Assembly (NCBI GenBank): GCA_963576725.1
Contig: OY755243.1
Span: 72,872,106 to 72,936,105, forward strand
Length of the DNA: 64,000 nt
From: Azorinus chamasolen
Taxonomy: Eukaryota > Mollusca > Bivalvia > Cardiida > Solecurtidae
Direction: 5' to 3'
The notes beneath the pieces are model-generated. The model worked only from the letters and a program-made list of their open reading frames with translations, made no database searches and was not told where the DNA came from. Shown here one piece after another: positions 20,207 to 30,590 of the stretch; position 1 is the first letter of the stretch, and the number at the start of each line of letters is the position of its first letter. The position numbers and the translations under genes are program-made.

Positions 20207-20446
20207 CCATATCCTGTTCTATGTTTACTCCGAATTTCAATACCTGCTGAATATTCATAGACAAAATAGTTATAATGAATTATGTAGAAAATTGTAGTCA
20301 TTTTAGAAACTAAAGAAACAGATCTATCAAATTCCATTAGCAAACAGAGCAGATTCTGATCAGACGGCTCCTTTCGGAGTCACCTAATCTGGGTCTACTC
20401 TGTTTGCAAATGCGTGAAAAACAAGTTTATGTAAATGAAAGGGTTA
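20203..20446 (-). mobile_element. Family A MITE (reverse), adjacent to family D
   Basis: Reads TATCCTGTTCTATG, the characteristic TGAATATTCAT block, AGAAACTAAAGAAACAGATC, the hairpin at about 20,339-20,410 and AATGAAAGGGTTAA. It shares its left border with the family D element. Copy 2 counterpart: 50,861-51,105. Confidence 0.75.
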
Positions 20447-20583
20447 AATAGGCAGCAACCGTGAGAAACAATTTCAAGCGACTTAGTAGGTGTACCCACA
20501 TGCTTACATGCACAATGCACATTGTGGCATGTTTATAGTCCTTGGAATACGGGACATGCAAGTGTATGTACAGTAGAATCTGT

Positions 20584-20817
20584 CTTATCCCATTCCCTCA
20601 TATTGACGACTTTTGACGACTCTGTAAAAAGTCACTTTGTGAAACCATTGTGATAAATAGAGCATTTGCTCCTATAGGAGCAAATGCTCTATTTATCACA
20701 ATGGTTTCAAACTACAACATTCTAAAAAAAGTCCTTTTCTCTAGTTATTGCTCCTTTTCGGTAGATTTATTCAACAAGGTTGTATCTAAAAATAGCCTAT
20801 GAGGTAATGGGTTTTAA
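20584..20817 (+). mobile_element. Family B MITE, best copy
   Basis: CCCATTCCCTCATATTGACG to CCTATGAGGTAATGGGTT, with a near-perfect hairpin at 20,640-20,711 (GAAACCATTGTGATAAATAG, AGCATTTGCTCC, TATA, then the mirror). The outer blocks CTTTTGACGACTCTG and CTCCTTTTCGGTAGATTTAT are the hallmarks used to recognise other copies. Copy 2 counterpart: 51,245-51,473. Confidence 0.8.
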
Positions 20818-20851
20818 AAGCGACCATCATAAATATGTCTAATTAAGGATC

Positions 20852-21078
20852 TGGGCCCGTATTCATAAAGTTTCTAAGGAGAAACTTAAGAAAATTCCTT
20901 AGTTTCTTGAATATTACTTAATAAAGTTGTATATCAAATATATATTTACCAAAATATTCGACAAGTCATCAAATGAAAAAATAATCTATGGTTTTGCTAC
21001 AGATGCAGACAGAAATAATTTCCTTAAGTTGTTCTAAGATTTTAAAAAATCCTAAGGAGCTTTATGAATATAGGCCCA
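20852..21078. mobile_element. MITE with TGGGCCCGTATTCATAAA ends
   Basis: The left end TGGGCCCGTATTCATAAAG is mirrored by CTTTATGAATATAGGCCCA at the right. Inner arms (AAGGAGAAACTTAAGAAAA and the TTAAGTTGTTCTAAG side) pair loosely. Similar GGGCC-TATTCATAAA ends are common in invertebrate genomes; superfamily not assigned. Copy 2 counterpart: 51,506-51,732. Confidence 0.75.
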
Positions 21079-21082
21079 GTTT

Positions 21083-21258
21083 GGCAGGTGGTAGCATAAT
21101 GCAGGTGAAAATATTGCAGAACGCTCCTAAATGAGCTAAATGCAGGTCAAAATATTGCAGAACGCTCCTAAATGAGCTTAATGCAGGTCAAAATTTTGCA
21201 GAACGCTCCTAAAAGAGCTTAATGTATAACCCTGCATTAAGCAACCACTTGCTTTTTA
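21083..21258 (+). repeat. Family C core with triplicated 41-bp unit
   Basis: GCAGGTGGTAG opens and CAACCACTTGC closes, as in family C inner arms. Between them AATGCAGGT(G/C)AAAAT, TTGCAGAACGCTCCTAAA, GAGCTTAATG occurs three times in tandem, so three left arms precede one right arm. Copy 2 counterpart: about 51,735-51,911. Confidence 0.7.
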
Positions 21259-21369
21259 AGATCCCTATATTCAATAAATGAATGGTCACTTATGCAGTCC
21301 TACTGTACTGTCATTTGCAAAAAGTGTAGATCCAGGGTCTACACTGTCATATCAAATCCTATAGCAAGT

Positions 21370-21869
21370 TTAACCCTATCCTTTATGTAAACGCATTTTA
21401 CGCATTTGCAAACAGAGCAGACCCAGATCAGACGGCTCCTATATATAGGAGTCGCTGATCAGGGTCTGCTCTGTTTGCTAATGGAATAATATACATCTGA
21501 TTCCACTGTTTCTGTAAGAGCAAAAATGCCCTTTGTTCAAATACCATTATCAAACAAGAGTGTGTTTGTGAAACACTTATGCCCTCGACCTTTGACTCTG
21601 AAGGTCGACCTTTACCTTTGACCCATGGACCAGGGAGTTGAACGCGACACGTTGTCTTTGTGTGGTGAACATTTGTGCTAGGTTATTTTGAGATCCATTC
21701 ACAGATAAAAAAAAAGAGTTATAGATGGGACACGAACTTTGGGACGGACGGACGGAAAGACGGACAATGCGATTACTATATGCCCGCCGTTGGGGCATAA
21801 AAATAATCTGATTGATATTAATGGTGTCAATATTTTTCTTACATGAATATTGAACAGGGAATGGGTTAA
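21370..21869 (+). mobile_element. Family A MITE carrying a nested GGAC-tail element
   Basis: TTAACCCTATCCTTTATG to AACAGGGAATGGGTTAA, with the hairpin at about 21,408-21,473. A second repeat is inserted at about 21,579-21,799: it begins TATGCCCTCGACCTTTGA, has a GGAC-repeat tract at 21,742-21,769 and ends GGGGCATA, so its tips are a short inverted pair. That layout again recalls pearl-type elements. Copy 2 counterpart: 52,024-52,525. Confidence 0.65.
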
Positions 21870-22129
21870 ACCTTTACTGCTGTGTAAACTGTACAGTTAA
21901 GCACTAATGGGATATCCCACTATGAATAATCAGTGTTGAAGGGGTGAGTAACTCGATACTCATGCATGAAAGCATAACCAGGTCAGGCGCACAGCATCAC
22001 CGACATTCAACCATGTCAGTTCTGTAGAACAGAAAAAATAGTCTGAAGTGGACTTCTGCATAGAATAAATCGTAATCATAAGAAATGCAGTAAGAAGAAT
22101 AAAACACTCCCAAAACCTATCTAGAGCTT

Positions 22130-22380
22130 GTATTCATTTCGCAGTTTCTGCTTTTATTGAAATATTATTATTTATTTATTCATTAGCCTACGTGTATTTA
22201 TTTTATCTTTGTTTTGTTTTGTTTTTGTGTGTTTTTATTTGGTGTTGGCGTGCTCGGTGTTTTTTGTTTGTCTACCATAAACTGGGTTTTCTGTTCTTAT
22301 TCTGTTGATTTTTTAGTGTGGGTTTTTTTCGTGTGTGTGTGGGGGGGGGGGGGGGGGTTAGCTGGTGGGAATGTAGCTTT
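22130..22380 (+). repeat. T/G-rich low-complexity stretch with poly-G run
   Basis: GTTTT and TGTG-rich sequence ending in about 17 G at 22,341-22,357. Copy 1 has ~70 bp (ATTTATT and GTTTT runs at 22,147-22,215) that copy 2 lacks (52,800-52,960). No gene. Confidence 0.8.
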
Positions 22381-22599
22381 AGAACCCTTTTATTAAAACT
22401 TTATCTCATGAATATATGCAAGAAAAAATTACCGTATGAATATTAATTAGTTGGGTGTTTTAATAAAGCTTTTATGAACATGTTTTCACCACGGCAAAAC
22501 TATAGAATCATATATATATTATATCGTAAGCGAACAGTGTCTTGATCTGTCGTTTCCATAGCAGCCGTCTAATCTGGATCTACTCTGTTTATAACGGCG

Positions 22600-22854
22600 T
22601 TAACCCTTTCCCTCATATAGACGTGTTTTACGCATCTGCAAACAGAGTAGACCCAGATCAGACGGCTCCTGTAGGAGCCGTCTGATCAGGGTCTGCTCTG
22701 TTTGCTAATGGAACTTGATATATCTATTTATTTAGTTTATAAAATGGTTACAACGTTTCACCTTCCATATTCATTACAACTACATGTATTTTGTCCATGA
22801 ATATTCAGTAGGTATTGAACTTTGTAATAAACATAGAACAGGGAAAGGGGTTAA
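22600..22854 (+). mobile_element. Family A MITE, type copy
   Basis: TTAACCCTTTCCCTCATATA to ATAGAACAGGGAAAGGGGTTAA (255 bp). The hairpin at about 22,638-22,706 is GCAAACAGAGTAGACCCAGA, TCAGACGGCTCC, TGTA, GGAGCCGTCTGATCAGGG, CTGCTCTGTTTGC. The 3' half holds TGTCCATGAATATTCAGTAG. The TTAA at both ends and CCCTTTCCC tips resemble piggyBac-type targets and termini. Copy 2 counterpart: 53,182-53,436. Confidence 0.8.
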
Positions 22855-23053
22855 ATGGCATATCTATGAAAGAAAATACTTTAGCATACATTTGAGTTTG
22901 GCGAAGATTTTCGACCAATCATCAGTCCGAATATCTAAAAAATATGCTCCATTTAATTTGTGTAGCGGTGCGATATGACCTAATAGAACGAACCTAATTG
23001 TGTTACACATTGTGAATTGAACAAAACATAACCTTATTTCCAATGAGTTTACG

Positions 23054-24182
23054 AGGGGCGGTCAGAAACTACCCAGACGAGAAACTACAAGTATGCACCA
23101 ATCATTTGAACAAAACATTATTTTTAAAACATTATGAAAACTGGAACAAAAATCGAAGACTAAAGGGGTAGCCTTTGATTAACGTTCTGTCTTGTCATGT
23201 AAGTTTTAACCTATTCCCTCATTTTGATGCCTCTGTAAAAGCCACATTTTCAAACAATAATGACAAATAGAGTATTTGCTCCTATAGGAGCAAAATCCTC
23301 TATTTATCACAATGGTTTCAAAACTGTACAATTCTAAATTTGTCCCGGGATGGGGGCATGCCTTCGGGATCCCTATATGGTGTGTGCATTACACTTGGAT
23401 TCAGCTACGCTCCTGACTCCTTATGTTGATAGTCAATAGGTTTAGCATTTAAAAAAAGCATCACCACTTACAATTTTACATGGACACCTTGGTATAAGTG
23501 AGGTCAGCGCTAGATGGAAGCAAAACAGTGACCAAAAGGCAGTCAAAATTGTCATATCAAAAGACGAAGGAGATTGTGAACTGTGGCTTATTGCCGTACG
23601 CGACACACCTTAACACTGTCCTTCATGCTAACGTGTTTTCATGCATTTGCAAACAGAGCAGACCCAGATCCTATAGGAGCCGTCTGATCAGGGTTTGCTG
23701 TGTTTGTTAATGGTATTTGAAAGATCCGTTTCTTTACTTTCTAAAATGGCTACAATGTTCCACCTTCCATATTTCATTATAAATATTTTGTCCATGAATA
23801 TTCAGTAGGTATGGACATTTTGAATAAACATAGAACAAGGAAAGGGTTGAATGTAGACACATGACAATTTCATCTCCAACACCGCTACGTCTACAGTGGA
23901 AGTTGTTGATTCTATATCAATTATTATCACTTTCTCTCTATTGCCCAGGCATTTCCCCACTTTGACTTTTATTTGGTCCCCAAACTGAAACAAAAACCTG
24001 CTGCTGGAACCTAACATTGGTATTAGCTGTTACATGGGCCTACGCCATGAGGTACGGAAGGAATACAAAAACTCCATCATACATGACCATAATTCATAGA
24101 CGCAGATGGGGAATACTTTCAAAAGTAGCAAAAGAACAAATATTTTAAAATAATTAATCCGGATACTTTCTGACCGCCCCTT
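23054..24182 (+). mobile_element. Possible Tc1/mariner-type remnant with inverted ends
   Basis: AGGGGCGGTCAGAAACTACC at 23,054 is mirrored by ATACTTTCTGACCGCCCC ending at about 24,180. Ends of the AGGGGCGGTCAGAAA type occur in mariner-like transposons. No transposase frame lies between; instead there are nested family B (about 23,208-23,335) and family A hairpins. In copy 2 only the left end exists (53,641), so the pairing of these two ends as one element is uncertain. Confidence 0.4.
23597..24066 (+). repeat. ~465-bp duplication, unit 1
   Basis: From TACGCGACACACCTTAACAC to ACGGAAGGAATAC; repeated at 24,248-24,708 with few changes. Both contain a family A hairpin lacking part of the left apex arm (CCCAGATCCTATAGGAGCC). 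Copy 2 has only one, at about 54,168-54,585. Confidence 0.85.
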
Positions 24183-24247
24183 TTTGTAAACCACGACACT
24201 TCGGCATGGCAGAGACAGATCAATATATTTTTTTTTAACCTGGCAGG

Positions 24248-24708
24248 TACGCGACACACCTTGACACTGTCCTTCATGCAAACGTGTTTTCATGCATTTG
24301 CAAACAGAGCAGACCCAGATCCTATAGGAGCCGTCTGATCAGGGTTTGCTAATGGTATTTGAAAGATCCGTTTCTTTACTTTCTAAAATGGCTACAATGT
24401 TCCACCTTCCATATTTCATTATAACTATTTTGTCCATGAATATTCAGTAGGTATTGAAATTTTGAATAAACATAGAACAAGGAAAGGGTTGAATGTAGAC
24501 ACATGACAATTTCATCTCCAACACCGCTACGTCTACAGTGGAAGTTGTTGATTCTATATCAATTATTATCACTTTCTCTCTATTGCCCAGGCATTTCCCC
24601 ACTTTGACTTTTATTTGGTCCCCAAACTGAAACAAAAACCTGCTGCTGGAACCTAACATTGGTATTAGCTGTTACATGGGCCTACGCCATGAGGTACGGA
24701 AGGAATAC
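24248..24708 (+). repeat. ~465-bp duplication, unit 2 (copy 1 only)
   Basis: Second member of the pair with 23,597-24,066, separated from it by ~180 bp that includes the right mariner-like end. Absent from the second 20-kb copy. Confidence 0.85.
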
Positions 24709-24723
24709 AGCTGTTACATATGG

Positions 24724-24875
24724 CGTACGAAACGGTTCATAACTTTCCAAAAGCGCATGATGCGGTTTAGAAAGCGCATGATGCGGTTTGTAAAAAGCAT
24801 CATGCGGTTTATAAACCGCATCATGCGCTTTCTAAACCGCACCATGCGCTTTAATAGTTTTGGACCTTTCGTACG
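24724..24875. mobile_element. Foldback built of 20-bp AAAGCGCATGATGCGGTTTA units
   Basis: The outer ends GTACGAAACGGTT and ACCTTTCGTAC are inverted. The arms consist of two or three copies of a 20-bp unit on each side, in opposite orientation, so the whole folds into a long stem. Another AAAGCGCATCTTGCGCTT palindrome lies just outside at 24,892. The frame across it (RFRKRMMRF-type repeats) is a by-product. Copy 2 counterpart: 54,594-54,745. Confidence 0.8.
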
Positions 24876-24879
24876 CGAT

Positions 24880-25560
24880 AGTCACAGCATTTTAAAGCGC
24901 ATCTTGCGCTTCAACTCACCGGTTCTGGCACTTTATTGATCACGGTTCGGGCTATATTATGATTTCTCTCAGCCAATCAAAACAGTTGTTACAAATTGTA
25001 TTATCTAGTGATGGGCAAATTAAATTACCTAGGGGTCGGGGCCTATTACAGAACGGTTACTTTTAGTGTACTTTGATCGTGATTTATTTAAATTTAAATG
25101 GAAACATTATGAACGTTTTTGTTCAATGAAAATAAATTTGACTGCAATACAACGGCGACTGTCGTCGTTCTCTAAAGTTTAGTATCTATGAAGGCGACCT
25201 CTTAAATCCAGAAATGGAAGGAGGACGTCCGATATTTGTACTATTTCGTTTTTGTCGTACCCTTTATTACTTCTATACATGCACTTTACCACTGTATTTG
25301 CCATCGTGGTTGTTGTAGATTAGTCGGAGAGGGGATACGTTTATTTACACTGTTTGTCTTTTAGTGTGGGGATGGAATAAGTGTGAGGTTGAGCGCCCAT
25401 AAACCGGTTAGTTTAAACATATTTTATTTCATAATATCCAGAAATGGGGTTGGGCAACAAGTTCTTCCAACTTAGATAAAGCCCTTCCCCTACAGCGAAT
25501 GGAATAATATAGTACAAAGTAAAATGACAGTCACACAAATATACGCATATAAATTCAAAG
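24880..25560. other. Unique-looking intergenic DNA
   Basis: No ORF, repeat unit or element end recognised; an ATTTAAATTTAAAT palindrome occurs near 25,086. Copy 2 counterpart: about 54,750-55,430, nearly identical. Confidence 0.6.
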
Positions 25561-25592
25561 GATCAGAGTGAGAGTGAGTGAGTAGGTGAGGG

Positions 25593-25596
<4 letters not shown>

Positions 25597-25655
<59 letters not shown>

Positions 25656-25666
25656 CGGACGGACGG
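25597..25666 (+). repeat. (GA)n microsatellite plus GGAC run
   Basis: About 27 GA dinucleotides followed by GGACGGACGGAC. In copy 2 (about 55,469-55,506) the GA tract is less than half as long. Confidence 0.95.
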
Positions 25667-25899
25667 AGGGACAATCAGACAGGCAGCGGATGGGGTGAAG
25701 GAGGGGATTGGGGGTTGGACGGGAGCGAGAGAGACAAAGACGGATAGACAACATACAGAGGTCAGGGCTCGATCTCATGAGAATTTGTTTCAGGTAAATA
25801 AGCATATCCTCACCCTTATCGTGCTGAAAAATACTGCCTACATTCTGAAAAGTTGCATTTGTAGCTTACTTCTAATTCTTACAAGCGTTTGACATTGGT

Positions 25900-26475
25900 G
25901 CCTGAGTGTCGAACAGCTGAGAAACCTGGTGAGATATCGAGTAAATTCGGTGTCTCATCGAAATCCAAACAATTTGCAAATACGAGTCTGATCGCGCTGA
26001 TAAGGGTCAATACATTATTGTAAATGGCTTCCTGTTGAGATTTAGACCGGTGGCCCGCTGTTATCTTATCTGGTGACTTACCGCCGTGATATATGGTATT
26101 GTTTAGCTGTGTCAGTTACAGTCCACTGACTGATTGACCAATTAAACCATTAGGGAGGTGACCTGACTTGTGGTCATTTTTGATTGGACATCTTTGAAGA
26201 TAGAGGCATATCTTCAGTCTCGAGAAAGAAAAGCAGTAGCTTTTCCGTAGACATTTTTAAACTGATTTGATTGTCACACAGGGTTAAATATAACTGATTC
26301 GCAATTAATGGCCATGGGTAATTTGTTAAAAAGTCGAACGACGGTCATCTTCCTAATTAATCTTTTGTCTGTGTGTACAAGTTAATGCCTGTAAACACAA
26401 CTCGAAGTAAAAACTGCTTGTTATGTTTTAGGCATATAAATCCATAGATTTTGAGAATGTAATAAATTTATCTTT
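25900..26475. other. Eroded family D/E hairpin and featureless DNA
   Basis: GTCGAACAGCTGAGAAACC, GAGATATCGAGTAA, TCGGTGTCTCATCGAAATCC at 25,908-25,975 is a worn family D/E hairpin. The rest shows no ORF or recognisable repeat. Copy 2 counterpart: about 55,745-56,310. Confidence 0.5.
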
Positions 26476-26790
26476 AACCCTTTTCCTATTTAGTATTCAT
26501 GTAAGAGAGAATGACAGCATAAATATTTATCAACACAATTTTTATATTGTAAACGTTTCAAGCGATTTTATTTTGCCTTGATAAAAACTGTAGAATCAGA
26601 TCTATATCATACCAAACGCATACAGAGCAGACCCTGATCAGACAGTTCATGTTTGCACCATCAGAACTGGGTATACACTTTAATTCCCTTTTATTCCCAT
26701 AACTATGCCTTTCTACGCCTTTGCAAACAGTGTAGATCCATATCAGACGGGGTCATTTTACTTCGTTACACCGGCAAGTCGTCTGTTTTA
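26476..26790 (+). mobile_element. Degenerate family A elements
   Basis: TTAACCCTTTTCCTATTTAG, an ACTGTAGAATCAGATCTATA block and hairpin fragments at about 26,620-26,670 and 26,720-26,750. Copy 2 counterpart: about 56,312-56,628. Confidence 0.55.
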
Positions 26791-27310
26791 CAGCTTACCA
26801 GCATACCAAACATAAACAGCAGAAAACACTACGTTTACGTAACAGAATAATTTTCATTTACTACAGATGCAAAACAATAATTTTACAATTAATTCACGTA
26901 TAAATTAATATAAATAAAATACTATAGCAAAAAATACAGCATCTTTACTTTTCGAAGCGTTGCCTCGATCGTCCGCCCGCCGATATTTACACTGCCGACC
27001 CAGTACTTTTAAAATATTATATGTACATGTAACGGGGTCTTTTTTTGGTTTTAGAGATCTAAAATATTTCTTATAGAATTGATCCACATAGAATTACATT
27101 TTCATTGAACAAAAACGTCCATAATGCTTTGATTTAAAGGTCAAGTAAACAGGCAGGACACTTTTTCGTAAATATTTGATAAATGGGTACCTTGTACGAC
27201 GTAGTTTCGAAAACACAAAAAAATACAGTCATATCGCACATAGCAGCTGTCATATATCACCGATAAGTAAGCACTGGCTGATTTTGGTCGTTCGCTTATC
27301 TCCCTTGTGA

Positions 27311-27318
27311 TGACGTCA
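27311..27318. promoter_or_regulatory. Perfect CRE-like palindrome TGACGTCA
   Basis: Lies 89 bp upstream of the ATG of the THAP-type remnant and may be a relic of its promoter; an 8-bp match can also be chance. Copy 2 counterpart: 57,149-57,156. Confidence 0.3.
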
Positions 27319-27406
27319 CTTGTGACATTCGCTATAAATGTCGAACTAGATATCGTATAGAAAATAATCGCACGTAATGTACTTCTGCTTCGTTTTGAGT
27401 GCTAAA

Positions 27407-27605
27407 ATGGTAATTTGTGCTGCCTACGGGTGTATCCCTGCCTATGGGTGTAGCTCCTAATCCGACAGAGGCTAAATAGGATTATTTAAATTACCAAAGG
27501 ACGAGAAGTTCAAGAAAACGTGATGTGATTTACATTTTGTCTCAATGGCTGTTTTCCGTGAACTTTATACTAGAGAAGCAGTGGATGACTTGAGTCTACA
27601 ATTAT
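27407..27605 (+). pseudogene. THAP-type zinc-finger pseudogene fragment
   Basis: Reading from the ATG at 27,407, the frame gives a start MVICAAYGC, a short internal duplication (GCC TA(C/T) GGG TGT twice), stops, then FKLPKDEKFKK and VDDLSLQL. A Cys-x4-Cys start followed at the right distance by an F-x-L/F-PKD-x-x-x-x-KK block is the signature of the THAP DNA-binding domain, found in P-element/Kolobok-type transposases and in host regulators. Three in-frame stops show it is dead. A perfect TGACGTCA lies about 90 bp upstream. Whether it was a transposon or host gene cannot be told. Confidence 0.5.
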
Positions 27606-27954
27606 AAAAAAGGATGTGCTACATTCTGTTATAAATGTGACTTAGGTCTAGCACTGTAGGTTAATGGGCTTTTTCTTCGTGGAAAATTATTCTATACAAA
27701 CGTTTTGTTAACAGCGTAAACCCAAATCACGCAGGAACTGTCTGATCAGGATATGCTCTGATTGCTTAGTCCGAAGACTTATTTCTTTAGATTCGATCAG
27801 GGTTGTCTAGCGTATCTGTAACCCCTGTAATGAATATTCATGAGGTCATGAAATCTTTAATAAATATTCTTAAGAGAAAAAATGATTAATAAACATGATT
27901 TGGCACTGTTGGCAGCAGACACCTAATTTGCTTTAAAATAAATTTCCCAATCCT

Positions 27955-28080
27955 TCTATTCTTATATAAACGGCTTCACGCGCGTTTGCAAATAGAGTAG
28001 ATCCAGATCGGACAGTTCCTGTAAGAACTGTCTGATCAGGTTCTGCTCTGTTTGCTGATGAAATTTTGTTGATCTAATCC
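27955..28080 (+). repeat. Family A 5' half with hairpin
   Basis: CCAATCCTTCTATTCTTATA, then GCAAATAGAGTAGATCCAGA, TCGGACAGTTCC, TGTAAGAACTGTCTGATC and GCTCTGTTTGC. In copy 2 (57,790-57,900) one stem base differs (AGAGCTG for AGAACTG). Further family A fragments lie at 27,700-27,760 and 28,250-28,370. Confidence 0.65.
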
Positions 28081-28384
28081 TAATTGATTTGTCAGAGCCA
28101 ATGGTCTATTTGAAAAGCTTACATTGTGAAAAAAGCCTTTAGATCTTCTTCATGAATATTCGTGTAAGAAATAATGATTTCATGGAGAGGTAATGATATA
28201 TGAGCACATGCTATGGCAGTAATTGTACAACCAGACCTACCGGTATATTATTTCATAAGCAAATCGACAAGAACCTGATCAGAAGCTGTCTGATCTGGAT
28301 CTACTCTGTTTGTAAATTTGTTTCAATACGTTTGATCTGGGTCTACTATGTTTGCATTGGCATAAACAGGCACGTGGAATGAAG

Positions 28385-28819
28385 GGTTTATATTCGTGAA
28401 GTGATTTACTCACACATATATTTTCATCAGGGAAATAGTTTATCATAAATATGATCCTTTTTGAAATTTTGGAACATGGACAATTTTCACCATAAATCCA
28501 TAGCAAAAAAGTCATTTACGGAATTGTTCATTGGATGCGTTTTTATAGTTTTACTGATTATTACCTACATCATGCCCAAAACTAACTTTGAGGCACCATG
28601 ACCGCAATGATTGATTCTTTTGACAAGTTACCACAGCTACATAAAGGAATGCAACAATACGTAATATACAGGAAGCGGGTTTTATGGCCTTGCAATAATC
28701 ATTGTCCCCTGTTGGGTATTTGACAAAAGGCCACTATGATAACTGACATCTGGAGACTGACCCTACATGGGGCATTTCATGTGTAATATGGCTTAGTACA
28801 ATATGGCCTAAGGCCATTT
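28385..28819. other. No recognisable feature before the satellite
   Basis: AT-rich DNA with no ORF over 80 codons and no recognised repeat. Copy 2 counterpart: about 58,222-58,655. Confidence 0.6.
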
Positions 28820-29752
28820 TTCGAAACCTTGATATCAATCGATTTATTGGCTAGGACTGAACAACTTTTATTCTTACATATATATTCCATATATCTCCGG
28901 TAGCTTGTTATAGGAGAAAATCGAATTCAGTGTGATCTTATCCAAACAAGGGCAGACAATCCCCGTGTATATAGCTTAGAATTCCATTTGACCACAGCGC
29001 CATACTCTCTGCATTGAAACCTTTCCAACGATATGCTACATGCCTGGGTTTGGTCACATTTGGATCAGGACGACACGACCGACAACCACCGGCCTCTCGG
29101 CACGAATGTGGGTGGGGTAACAAAATTGAAATATAAAACCGTCATAACTTTTGAACGGTGAAAGATAGAAAACCAAAGTAAATTGCAAAGTTGCTCGTCC
29201 TGGTAAGATCTATCGATTGATGTCATGTTTACTGGGTTCACTATGCAACTGGTCGAGAACGGAACCGAAAACCATTTCCGTCCAAAGTTCGACCCGGCAT
29301 ATCTCAGGATCCATAGGAGATAGAAAAATAGTGCAAACAGTAAATTTGCTTCATTAGACAAGACCTGTCGATTGATGTTGTGTTTTTTCACCTAGCTCTT
29401 TTGGTTCGGAATTTCGCTCAGGTGCACGATTATGAGGTCCCAGGTTCGAAACCTTGATATCAATCGATTTATTGGCTAGGACTGAACAACTTTTATTCTT
29501 ACATATATATTCCATATATCTCCGGTAGCTTGTTATAGGAGAAAATCGAATTCAGTGGGATCTTAGCCAAACAAGGGCAGACAATCCCCGTGTATATAGC
29601 TTAGAAGTCCATTTGACCACAGCGTCATACTCTCTGCATTGAAACCTTTCCAACGATATGCTACATGCCTGGGTTTGGTCACATTTGGATCAGGACAACA
29701 CGACCGACAACCACCGGCCTCTCGGCACGAATGTGGGTGGGGTAACACAATT
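28820..29752 (+). repeat. 624-bp satellite, 1.5 units (copy 1)
   Basis: Begins TTCGAAACCTTGATATCAAT at 28,820; the next unit begins with the same words at 29,445 and is cut at about 29,752. Each unit contains a tRNA-like GGTTCGAAACC (29,443-29,453), preceded by CGCTCAGGTGCACG. Minus-strand frames (for example one with VTPPTFVPRGRW) recur in each unit only because the unit recurs. Confidence 0.9.
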
Positions 29753-30590
29753 GTGTACAGCTTGGCCAATGCCAACTGTTTGGATCCAGATAACACGCCG
29801 AAAAACTCGGCGTCTTATCAAGATCGAAACTGTTTGACATCCTGATAATATTGAATCGACTAATTTTAATGACATATGTACGTACAAGCTGTAAAGTCGA
29901 ATACTTTATATCGTTAAGCCACATTTCCCTATAGCATTTCATACAGGTCTGAGAAATGATGACTCGCGAATATCAAATAGACGAAACGCAATTTTTGTAA
30001 GAGTTGCTCCCCTTGTACTGTCAGACTTATTTCTTCAACCTTAGCCTGCAATAGGCGGATGAGTGAATACCTATGCCAACAGTTTGGATCCAGATGAGAC
30101 GCCGAGTAACTCGGCATCCAGCAGGATTTAAACTGTTTGACACCCTGATAATATTAAATAGACGAATTTTAATGAAGTATGTACACACAAGTTGAAAAGT
30201 CAAATATATTATAACATTAAGCACCCTTTCCCTGTTTAATTTTCATATGAGAAATTATGACATCGTGAATATCAAATAGACGAAACGCCAAAAATATTGT
30301 AAGAGTTGCTTCGATTGTATTCGTTCAACCTTAGCCTGCTATGGGCGGAAGAGTGAATACCTATGCCAACAGTTTATATCCATATGATCCAAACTGTTTG
30401 ACATCCTGATTGCATTTTGGTAGACAAATTCATTATACAATCAAGACAGTATTTCAAAAAAGGTATTAATATAAGCTGTAAGCCGTATTCGTTCAACTTT
30501 AGCCTGCTATGGGTGGATGAGTGGATACCTATGCTAACAGTTTGAATCCAAATGAGACGCCAAGTAACTCTGCAGGCTAAGGTTGAACGA
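29753..30590 (-). mobile_element. Family E cluster, reverse-oriented members
   Basis: Three or four related elements in one orientation: TTCAACCTTAGCCTGC(T/A)AT, GAGTGAATACCTATGCCAAC, the hairpin AGTTTGGATCCAGATGAGAC/GCCGAGTAACTCGGC and mirror, ACACCCTGATAATATTAAAT, AGACGAATTTTAATGA, then ACGAAACGCCAAAAATATTG. Hairpins are at 29,776-29,838 and 30,078-30,142; 30,366-30,404 and 30,536-30,575 are truncated. Confidence 0.7.

Larger units (their letters stand above)
9691..29752 (+). repeat. Segmental direct repeat, copy 1 (20.06 kb)
   Basis: Sequence from GTTTTGCATTTCATG at 9,691 to GGGTAACACAATTG at about 29,752 recurs from 40,324 to about 59,590 in the same orientation. Upstream of 9,691 and 40,324 the flanks are unrelated, so the left breakpoint is sharp. 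The copies differ by sparse base changes and by tandem-unit number at several loci. Larger indels include ~650-690 bp near 24.0-24.7 kb, about 100 bp near 20.1 kb and about 70 bp near 22.15 kb, all longer in copy 1. Confidence 0.95.

Noticed and set aside
24676..24939. 87-residue frame with MRF repeats
   Set aside because: It is the translation of the opposed 20-bp units of a foldback element.
29404..29460. Possible tRNA gene around GGTTCGAAACC in the satellite
   Set aside because: Only the B box is convincing; there is no acceptor stem and the distance to the A-box-like word is too short.
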